Assembly (NCBI GenBank): GCA_038373865.1
Contig: JAXGGA010000071.1
Coordinates: 310,001-374,000, forward strand
Length of the DNA stretch: 64,000 bases
Reading direction: 5' to 3'
From: Uloborus plumipes
Taxonomy: Eukaryota; Arthropoda; Arachnida; Araneae; Uloboridae
The notes under the pieces are model-generated. The model did not search any database. It was not told the origin of the DNA and was given only the letters and a program-made list of their open reading frames with translations. The translations under genes and the position numbers were made by a program. The stretch's first letter is position 1. The number at the start of each line of letters is the position of its first letter. Of the stretch, positions 11,601 through 23,600 are shown piece by piece.

Positions 11601-14600
11601 TCCTTGCATAAGTGTTCTCTATCTTCTCCGGTTTCAAGCTGTTAATTTTTTCCTTGCTTTCAATTTCAACCTAATAGTATATTGCTCAAGTTTTGTTATT
11701 CATTCCGATGACTACTGTTCCTTTTTTCGAAACGTCGCGCATGTCAGCACATGCAAACTCTACAGACGTAACTTGAAAAAAAAAAAGGAAACAAATCTTG
11801 AAGTTTTTTTAACCAATTTATGCCCAAGTTCTTTTTAACAATTTTTTTCCATTTTTATCTGCTTAAAACTCTTATTTGGAATGTTTTAAATACATTTTAG
11901 GTGTCAAATAGATCACCGCTGCCATATTTATTAAGTTATTCAATGTCCTGTTTATGGACACTGGGCATATATATGAGCAAATGAGCATGATTACACAGAA
12001 ATGATATAATCATTTTTGCAGACTACCATTACGGAAGACTTCTGTGATCTATTTTAAGCAAATCATTTTAAAATAGTTTAATTTTATGAAAAATAAGTTC
12101 GCAAAAAACACCATCTTTCTGCGACAACCTATGCTGTATCGTAGTTTGACTCATTTACCTAAAAATAACTCTAATGTCTGTCTAGCGGTTTCTTGTGGTT
12201 TTCTCAAGAAGAAGGAATATTACACTTGTGAAAAACAGCTTTAGTAAAAGTATATACGCATTACAGGTCGTTGTCTGCATTAACTAACAAGCGCCCCGTT
12301 TTAGGCTACTAGTCATAAATGGGTTAATTCGTGAAACTAATGCAAGTAAAAAATTGTCCTGAATAAAAATCAGTCCCACAAGATAAAAATTATAATATAT
12401 TAAGCAAATTCATTAAACGAAAAGTACGAATGCTCAAAGTCTACTCGGAGGGCTGGATAATTTGACTCAAGGAAGGTCCTTCTTGTACTCTAACCCCGGT
12501 GTTGCAACCACACTTTTAAAAGGAGTGAGATAGGGTTTTCTTTTGGTGTGTGTAACCTTCCTGTTATACTCAGCGAGCAGCGTGATAGTAAATATTTTAA
12601 TTCTGTTTTTCTCACTGTCAACGAAGGAATAATAACAGAAAGTAATAAATTATCTCTTAATGAATAAAGGTAAAATGACTCTATGGAAAAGTCCAAATAC
12701 GCTACCCAACTCGTAAAGAAGTGGGGATTTGATTCGGAATCAAAAGGTCTTGGATCCTAACACTAGGGTTGCAATTGCTGTTTTGAGAGGTGAAGAAGTG
12801 GGATTGTCACTAAATCGCATTTTTGGGATACTCAACGAGCTGCTTGGTAGTGTTTTACCTTGTTTCCCACTTTTCAATTTGAAAAACGGAAATACACAAC
12901 CCTTGTACGTTCTCCAGGAAAGCAACTTTTACCCGGTGCAGTACAGTCTATCGATGCTCTTAAGACAAAAAGAGTGAAACAAAATTATCAAAAGTGCTTA
13001 TGTCGATTTCTAGTTTGTAAGAAAAAAACCATAATGAGCAATTTTACAAGGTATTGTTGATGGGGGAAATATGTTAGAAATTTTAGAAATGTCCTAATAT
13101 AGTGAGAAGAAAATCTTTCTGGCCACCATTTTTGTAAGAAAATGGATTGTGACTAAGGCATCGTTATTTTGAAGTGCAGATCTTGTAGTGTCTCGGGCTC
13201 TAATTCATAAATGCTTTTTCAGTTTGGTACTTCCAAAGTTTAATCTTAATGTAATTAAACTACTTTTTTTAATGTTCAACCTTTTAAAAGAAGCACATAA
13301 ATTTTATTTAATTTCCTTAAACAACGAAAATTTACAATTGTAGCAGTAATTTTATTTCCTTTAACAATCTTCGTAATGACTCTTTGTATAGTACCGCATT
13401 GAAATTATTTAATTATCTTTCTTCTAATGTAGCCTTTTTTTCCTCTATTTTTGGAATTAACAAAACTAAACGCCCACGATTTGTCTGAAATTTTTATGAA
13501 ATGAGTTATTATCTTTAATCAATACGTGCTGTATTTTTAAATTATTAAAATAAAATTTAAGAAAAAAAAGTATAAAAACTTGAATACTGCTTAAAATACT
13601 TGAGCATATTATTTCCATTAATTTAAAAATATTTTTTTTATTGTTATAATTACCTTCTTAGTTATTTTTAAAGTCAATTTTCTTTCGTTTGAAATTATTC
13701 CCCGTAATTCAGTTTCAATTTTTTTGATGATTTGCATTTGAAAAGAAATTATTAAACTTAGAATCAATAAAATATGCTTAAAATAAAGTAAATCATTCTC
13801 TCACAAAGTATTAACATGAATGTATTTACATTAAGCATTGTAAAGTCGAATAAAAACGACATTTAAAATTATATTCAAAAGTAATAGTTTCATTTTGTTA
13901 AGAATAAAGTTAAACATTTCATCACAAATTAATAGATTTGCTGTGGTTTAGAAAAAAAAAACTAAATGTTTAACCCATAATTTATGTGATTGAAAAATTC
14001 TGTGCTAACTTTTCTCCCCTCCATTATTAGAATTACATTGGCGTAGAGAGTCACTCGTTAAAAGAGAAACATCCTTTTAAAATACTATTTTCAATCGCTA
14101 TGTAACAAACTAACAATTCAATCAACTTACTGACATTATATATTTATGATAATAAATGATTTCACGTCATTAATTGGCACCAAAAATTAGTTAAAGGCAT
14201 TAAAGGCACAGATCAACACATAAAACGAACTTCCCTATTTTTATAACAGATAACCGTTGAAAACATTTTCCCCCAGTACCTTGGACGGTGTTGGGGAGAC
14301 TGGGGAAGGTTGTGACGCGGGGCGGTTATGACAGTCGTCATATTAGCTAAACCATAATTAATACCTGGTTGAAGCAAAGAGAGAGAGTATCAGCATGTTT
14401 GTCTGAATGTGTGTCAAAGCATTGCGGTAGCCATCGAGCGACATTAACGCTAGCAGAGGGGTTGGTTACTTTTTAACAGTCAAAAGTAAGTTTTTTTGTT
14501 CGATGTCTTTTAGTAATTCCTGTTGAATGGGTACAGATAGAGAAATGAAAGTATTCTCCCCGTTAGTATTGAACCTTAACAGTGAAATAGCAGTGATTAC

Positions 14601-17600
14601 TTTTAATGTAGGCTATTTTGTAATTCCATGGCGATTGCTGTTTACAAAAGTAGTGGGTTGAGGTCGGTTGTGACAAATTGCGTGGGGAGGTTGTGACACG
14701 AGTAAAACATGTTTTTATCATATTTGATGCCCATAATACGCTTGGAGAAGACAGAAATAGGGCAGTGTGACCTAATGAAATATAAAGAAGCTTATAAAGA
14801 AGTGAAACTTTTTTTTCTTTCGGACAGCTTTGGAAATGCAAAGTTAATCGTAAGTCTTTGCTACGAAACATTCATTCGTAAACGCGATGGAGCCGGCTGG
14901 CGCTTTCACAATGAAAACAACGTGTACATAGATTATATTGCTCATAATAAAGTGCTTTTGAGCTTACATATACGCTGAAAGCAGATATGAGAGTAAAATG
15001 GCTACTGAGAAATGGTTCCGTTCATTTATGAATAGAAATGTTTCACGTCTGTTCGTGTAGCTCATGCAACTAGCCTTTCAAGAGTAACAAGCTTCAATAA
15101 AACAAATAAATGTGGAATCTTTCTTTGATACTTGAGAATTGTTATGAACAGACACGCTTATGACCCACAGGATGTGCATAATGTTGCCAAAACAGACGTT
15201 ACGAAATTCCAAACACCTGATATTTTTGTAAGACTTGGTATAAGGCTACTTCAACTGAACGAGACACATTGTTAAATGTTAAACTTTCCCAGATGAAGGT
15301 TATGTTGAATTACGTTTAATATTACTTGAAATTAAAAGTGATCTAGACTGTTTTGCTGTATTTTTGAACTTGTCACAACCGACCCCAAGCACTGTCACAA
15401 CCGCCCCTGAGGTGGGGTCGGTTGTGACATTTTTCCTTTTTTGTTTAATTTGGTCCTGTGAGTTAACTATTGTACTTAGGGAAAGAATTTTAGTGTTGAT
15501 AAGCAGGCAAATAAACACTTTAACATAAAAACAACTTTAAACCAGCTCTCAGGCATTGCTAAGGGATCTATGGGGGAGCAAATGAAAATTGTCATAACCG
15601 TACCCAGTCTCCCTTACCTATCACTAAGATAGACAACCCTAAATATTTTAGTGTGACTTTAGGATGCAAAACTGCGTTTGACTAAACATATCGAAAACGT
15701 CTCGTATAAAGTACGTGAAATGTTAAACATCTTGAGAAGTCAATGTGGTACTAAGTAGAGATAAAACAACAAAACTCTCAGAACTATCTACACTTCACTA
15801 ATAGGACCCAATCTGGAAAATGCAGCAGCAATTCAGCACATGCTTCTGTGTCTGCATTCTGAAAACTTGATAAGATCCAGGTCAGGGCAACATAGATATT
15901 CATTGGTGCTGTATCTTCTACAAATAGCACCAAGGTCTCACGGAAATTTGATAATAAAAGAAGGTACCAAAGAGTAAAATTCATTAATAAACAGTCAGGC
16001 TATTAATCATACCTCCAGCAGAACGACAATTAAATGTAAATCAAGACTCAAAAGGTCATCTAGAAACTCAATAAGAAAATCCAAGAAAATCTTGAATTTT
16101 TTAATGGATATACAATGTTTTAGGACATACAATGGTCAGCAATGTTATCCTCCTGCCTTCTTTGTTATCAATTTGACCCTTGTATGCAGAAAAACATAAC
16201 AGTCAGAAAGTTCGCTTCCAATTTGACTTGCGAACTAAAGGCACTGGTGACATTAATAAAGCTACTGGTCTCGTTATTTTCGATGATTCCAAAGCTGTCC
16301 TAGAAGCGGTAGAAGATGGAAACTCCAAGCCTGTGCATAATATCTATTGTAACTTAAAGACAATTTATCACCTAAATAAAAAGCTGCAGTGGAAATCTGC
16401 ACGCGTTGGATGGAAGTATAGAAGGAAGCAGATGTGCTAGTGAAGGAGACGAGAAACTTTACTCTTTAACAGTTTATTTTCTCTTTTTCTTTTTCAGGAA
16501 CTCTGTCCAAAAGTGTCATATTTTTTATTGCAATTTTTTATTCATTCTACATTTACACAAACTTTTAAACCAAGCGGAATAGAAAACGCAATTGTCTGCA
16601 AACAATCATCTACTGGACAACTTTCACCGTGTATGCGAATCATTTATTGCTAAAAATAGAAAATATATCCGCAAAACTGAAAGCAAAATAAAAATCCGGT
16701 TGCCCGTACATCTTATGGACAAATCGGTTAAGGTCCAAAAGCCATGTCCGGACGACGTACGGGTGAAAGAGGGAAGTGGTTAAACTTTGAAAGTTTCAGC
16801 ACCACAACTTTAGGAGAAGCTAATGCAATTGCTAGTAAGATCTAAAAAGAACACCAACTTTTTGTCATCAGAGTAGACAGGATTATTACCAAGACTATTT
16901 CCAGACTCAAAACCCAACACTTGAGTTGAAAGATTATAAATACAGATGACAACAAATCAGACAAATAATGCAAAAACTGCCTGAGAGACCAATTCACCTA
17001 AGGACATAGTCCCCACTGCCCGGATATCACAAGAAACTCACACACATTGACAAATATTTCTTTCATGAAAAGCTCTATAATAACAAAATTGGGGACATTG
17101 CCAAGGTAGTGATTTCGGCACATTGACCAATTTGACTTAAAATAGACAAAGCACCAACCAACTAATAAATGATTGCTCTTGAATGGAAGAATGTATGGCT
17201 TGAACAAATCTCTAACTCGCTTTTATGCTAATTTTGAAAAATTCAGCGGTTTTGGAAGTAATTCTACAAAAAGTGTGTAAATATACATTCTGAAAACAAA
17301 AATGGTACTTCGAGACATACCTTTTCGTAAATTAAATTGATTATGGTTTCATTTTGGAGAATGGAAACGCTCGAATCAATGTAATTCGTCAAGTTTTGAA
17401 TCTAAAAAAGAACAATTTTTTGATAAAGTCATTTTATTTTGCTCATTTTTAAACATAATTTATAAATACAAGTTGATTGAAAAATGTCTCGTCACATTTT
17501 AAAGGGATTTGCAAGGAACGAAAATAAAAGCATTCGCAGTGCAATGCACGTTCTGATAAGCCACATGAAGTTAGTAAGAGTACTCTACGGCGCTGCAATC

Positions 17601-20600
17601 AAAACATGGGGGCAATGCAGAAAGCTTTCCGCCACTTTTACTTTATACAGCATGAAGCGCTGTAACACAAGAAATTTGAAATTTGCCCTCTATATTTTTT
17701 CAATTTTTTAGTAAAAAGTGCCTTAACTAAATTTAAAATATGGGTCATTTTCACCATATGCTTACATTTCAAAATTTTTAAGTAATTTTTTTAACTTGCT
17801 ATTTTCTTTTAGAAACACTAACAGATGTTTAGTCACATATTGTAGGTGCGTAAAAAAGTAACTAGTTGTACATTTTGATGAATAATTAAGTATTCAAATG
17901 CTGTTGTAAAACTGTAAGTTGCAAGGAAAATTGTCGTCCATTACCATACAAAATCAATATGAAATCTCAGTTTTAAACTACATCATAGAGCCTAGAACCA
18001 ACTTCACTTGAAATTATTTGCGCCCTGAAGCTTCAAACGATGTTTGTGATGATTGAAATATTGATCAAAAACTCTATGGTAACGAATTTGACATTTGGTA
18101 ACGGATTTGACAGTAACGGACTTGACATTTCAACCAAAATGTCAAATTATGGCTAGGTTGTCGAATTTAAAAATTAAACAACAATATGCATTTTCTTAGA
18201 TTTGTATAATGAACAATATTTAGGGGTAAAAGTTTAGAAAAAGTAAAAATTAATACTAAAATCTTTGGTAACGGACTTGACAAAGAATAAAAATACGCAC
18301 CTGGAAAAAATTTTGTGCGAAACGCCACAACAATACTACTCGACTCAGGGAAACAAAATGGTACAAAATAGTTACGTCACTAATTTGTTAAGTTAACTGA
18401 ATACGTGTTACCATCTTTTGACTTCAATAAATACCTTTTTTAGCTAAAATAATCTTAGGGTAACGGACTAGACAAGAACTTCCGGACAAAATATATTCAT
18501 ACATTTCTTATTGAAATAAAATTACTATTGTCAATATTCATCATGAATACCATATACTAATAATCAATATATGAAAATAATATGTCGCATTTACTTTTTT
18601 TGACCATTAAGTATAGGAAAAAAATAGTTGAACTGCGAAAATTGGAAATGGACAAGCGTTTTTGCCTTGATTCTCATTTTTAAAGACTTATATAAAAATA
18701 AATAAATAAATTTCAATAATTTGTTGAGTGATAGAATTTTTTTGGGGGTATTTCTTGCAGAAAATAATTATTCGCATTGAATTTAAAATAGAAGTTATGC
18801 TTCAAAATCGTCTTTTTAACCTCCGGACAGCAAATGTAAGCAAATTTTGAAAAAGACCCATATACACTTTTTTTCAGCGAAAAATGAAACTTGAGTCACA
18901 AACAGCACATTTTCTTTATAAAAGATTTTCATGAAAAAACGCAACAAGTACCGTAAATAAGAGTTACTTGGGCCCTAGAAGGTTACTTGAGCCCATGACA
19001 GTAAAATGATAAAAGCTGGGTTTGATACTTATTAGTTGAAGATTTGCTCGTATTCCTCGTTTCTTCGCTGGGTAGAAGCACTCTACAATCTTGAACGTTA
19101 GTAGCAAACCCAGATTTTATCATTTTACTGTTGGGCTCAAGTAATCCCCTAGGGTCCAAGTAACCCTTATTTACGGTACGAAATCTAACTTAAGTAGTTT
19201 TAGCGTAAAATAAGATAATTTTGTGCAATAATAGATTATTTGTAACAGGTACTGAGTTACCTAGACAAACTAGCTGAATATTATACTTCAAAAACAAACA
19301 TGAAGCAATCAATAAATAAAATTATTTTTAGTAACTAAATACATGATCTTTAAAACACAAATATTCAAATCGAGTTCATACCTTTTGAATTAACCTTCTG
19401 CATCAAGAAATTAAACTGATAGATTTTTTTTTAATGTAAACATATTTAAATATTTTATATACTTTAAATATTTGTTTTAACTTTTATAAGTCACTGTAAC
19501 TTTTATAAGTTTACTGTGTCACCTGCCGTAACAGATTGATGCTGCTCTCTAGCAAGTACTCTCACAAGTTTTCTAGTGTCCCTCAAGCTTTGATATATTA
19601 TTTGTGGGAGGATAACCTGTATTTTTGCCAAATTGAGTTAATTTTGTGTTGAGCTTTTTAAAGCTTATTGTGAACTAAGAATGCTTAGATAAAAATAAAC
19701 GAATATATGCATATTAGCAGAACTTGATCCTTGTTTGAGAACAGTATTACTAAGTAAGGTGTCAAAATAATAAAAAATGCCGCCCTGTAACTGAGACTGG
19801 ATCAACAAATGAGACTGCGTAAACGTGCCCCGGGTACAGGGCAGGTTTACGCAACAGACATTGACCCATAACGTCCACAATTTCCTAACTTAAAACATAA
19901 AAATTGAAAAAATCATTAAAATCCGCTTAAACGTACCCCGCGGTCTACCCTACAATATAGTATTCTGCCGTAGGCAGGTAAACGGCAGTTTCTGCAAAAA
20001 TGAGTTTTCGAGATATTTGAAGAAACACGTTTTTTATTTCCCACAAAAATCAATAAAACACTGAACTTTGAACATAGACGATACTATATGTTTAGACCGA
20101 AATATTTTTTGGGTAATCGATTGAATTTTGATTTCGCAAGCGCAGAAAGCGGTAAAGCAGATACTGCTATTTATCTGCCTTTTTCACTCATTATTGTCAT
20201 ACGGAATTGACTGACAGTCGGCAGTAACTGCACAGTATGCTACTTAATGTCCTGTATTTACATATTCGACAACAGTGTTGCGTTTGTATGTATGCGGAGT
20301 AGATATGTTAATACGAAATATATTATTGCATAGTGAATGCGATGTTTTATTTAAAAATATACATGAATACCGTATATCCACTTGATATAGATTTAATATA
20401 AACGAGCGCGAAATATGATCAAAAAATATAATGAAACTGTATTGTATTATGCAAAATATGAAGCAAAACTTGAAGATTCTTCAGTCATTTTTACTTCCTT
20501 TTACTCACTAAAGGAAGTATTGTGATCACGATGAAAGTTTCAATCACGAAGAATGCATTAGCTTGGTATAAAAGCGACAAGGGACTATCACTTTTTTCTT

Positions 20601-23600
20601 TAGAAATTTTCAATGAATTTCTTTGAAATTTGCAGCATAAGTATATATTGCTAATACTAACACATATAAAAATTTTCGTTGAAATATTTTAAAATTAATT
20701 TTTTTTAATTTAAAATTTGAATTTTAACACCTTTTTCTATATTATTCCTCGCGCCTGAAATTTCATCAAAATGACAAAATACAAGCAAAATGTGGAACAT
20801 AAAAAACACCAGAAAATAAAATGGTGGGAGTACTTTTTCTATATATTGTGGCAAAAATTAAAGAAAAAAAAACTAAAATCTACATTTTTTTTGTAAAAGA
20901 TATCCATATTTCAATAAAACATAGCAAATATATTCGACACAGCTAATAAAATAGAAAATTCCTTCCCAACAAAATGTTAACAAACTTCTTAAGTACATGG
21001 CAAAAAAATTTTAGCAAATTTAAATAATAATTTTTTACACTAGATCAGTATGAAATTTGTAAGCACGCGTAAAATTGTTTTGAGAAAATCAACATTTACT
21101 GTTTTACTGCTGTATATTTCATTAGTTTTAAATACAAATTCACCACAAATAAGCAATAGCAATAACATGTATTTCAATCATATAGTTTTTAGAAATATCA
21201 TCAAAGAAAAACAGATTTTTTGACCATTTTTTGCTCATCTGAAAGTCACCTTCTCACCTTACACTGCAAAAACAATCGTCTGTTAGCATGAAAGCAACTG
21301 TAATTAAAATAAAACAAAACAATGCAAATAAAATCAGTTCATTGCTGCTTTTTTTTTTTTTTTTTTTTTTTTTGTCGTCTGCCAAGTTTTGCTTGTGTAT
21401 CTATGATATCGTGAAAAATATCGTCAGCTAGTGGAGAGAAACTTTATATCAAAGAGAAAAATCTGGTATGGACCCCACACTACTTCCATTTACGTGTAAA
21501 TTTCTTAGTAGATGCCTCAAGTGTTAAAATAGCGCTTGGAGTGAATACGATAACAATTCAAACATTTACACCCCTAATTTGCCACAAAACAATGCAAAAA
21601 ATGATTTACAATGATTCATTTTCTAAATATCGCCGATTTTAGCATCATTCAGTGGATTTTTCGCAAAATACCACCAATGGCGCTAAGTTGAACCCAAACT
21701 CATAAAATAATTTTTTTCGCCAAATTTGTTGTCAATTTGGCGATATATCACCAAGTTTGCGACAAGCACTTGGCGACCAAAAGCTTAGCGATATATCGCC
21801 AAGTAATAGCACCAATTTATATCACTTAAGTCTGCACTGATATTAACACTGATTCACCCCAAAAAGGAATAAAGCACCCCCTTGGGAACATTCAAATGCA
21901 AAAAATTACCTCCCGGGACCTCCCATTAGGGCACCCCTACTTTCGCTCAGTTTTGGTTCAAAGGAAAACTGTTTCTGCTGCTTGATGCAAGTTTTGCACA
22001 GCGATTCATATTATGTTCATCCTACACACATGCAGATACTGCCGCTTACCTGCCCAAAGTAACGCAGTTACTGCTAATTGAATTGTTTATTTCAGAAACC
22101 ACCTAAGTGACAAAATATCAAAAAATGAGTTTTTGGTGATACTGTACAATTTAAAGGTAAATACATCTTTTAGTGCAGAAATAACCCAACTTTTATATCA
22201 GTAATGCCTTTAATTTTGAATTGGAAGCTTTGAAAATAATCCTTTTATTTTAGAAAGAACCCAAGCGCCGTCACTTAGGTTCTTTCTGCGGTAAATTTCA
22301 CTCGTCACGATTGGTGGCATTCAGCAGTTGTGTGTTTTTTACTAATCCTCTGTGACTCAGATCGGTTTGAAACAGTAACTCACAACTACCCTGGTACGTG
22401 GCCACTCATTTTCCCCATGTGACAGAGATTTTGGAAGCAAAAAGCGTCTCTTGAGAAAGATGGTCAGGATTTATACTCCTGATGAATATGCAGAGCTCAT
22501 GCTAAAAGCTAGTAAGTCTGGCAGATTTACTGTATATCACCTTATATCAGACGATGTTTTCAGTTTTTAAAAGTGGTTTCTCAAATCATATAAGAAAATG
22601 CCAAATTCGGACGAAACATAAGGCAGGAAAGTACCAGAAGAAAATAAGTAGCCATTCAAAGTGTCCAAGTACAAACAGTTTCTCTACAACAAGGATGCTC
22701 CGGGAAAAGTGGATATGAAGCCTTCTATGACAATATCATCCAATGGGTAACAACTGACAAGAAGTTCCCAGAAGACTTGCCAGAAGCGGAATAAGTGAAT
22801 AATGCCAGATCTTTGTATATAGACATACTGTAGCGTGTAGTCTACTTGTATTTTTCGATTTAGCCATAGTAAAAACTCTTTTTTATGCCTAAATGCGTCT
22901 GTTACTTACCTTTGAAACCAAAACAGGCAAAAATTAATGGTCTGACTTTATTTCAATAATAATCTTTAAAAAATCACCTGGAACACACTCATTTATTGCA
23001 GAAACCACCTAAGTGCAATTTTTTCAAAAATGTATAATCCAAAAAATTTAAATGAAAGATAGTATATCCCAATAGCATGTTTTTGATTTGGTAAAAAAAT
23101 ACTTGAAGGAGACTAGACCTGTACTTAAGCTGCAAAAGTGTTTTTTCAGTTTTCCGAAAGTTGAAAAAAAAGCGTACTTAGGTAGTTTCTGAAATAAACG
23201 ATTCAATTACCGTTGGTTAAAAAACAGTTTTTTTTCATCGTAAACAGAAACAAGAAGTTCTGTCAAGAACTAAACGAGCCTACTTTCCCGTACATCGACA
23301 TCGGCATTCTCACATCTGATCATTATTCTCTTGATTATCTGAGACTTAAAATTATGTCAAATGTACCTTTTTAGCACTTAGAGCTGATTTCGAAAAGCAA
23401 AATATACCCCTTTCATCAGATGAAATAGACACGTAAAAAGCAATTAACGAATAAATAAAGTTTTGTCGCACCTTTTAAAGAGTGTAACTGTTACAGTTCC
23501 TCCGTAGAAAAAATCCTCCATCGTTTTCAAAAATAATAATAATAATAATAAAATAAATAAATAAATAAATAAAAGTACAAAGAGCATCAAAACACATTTT

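Noticed and set aside
16592..16783. 63-codon plus frame downstream of the RNase H remnant
   Set aside because: No similarity to LINE domains or other families; likely chance.
19381..19420. Possible extra M13 micro-exon on the minus strand (GTATGA donor)
   Set aside because: Exons 6 and 7 join in phase and in register with the family without it; the candidate adds no motif.
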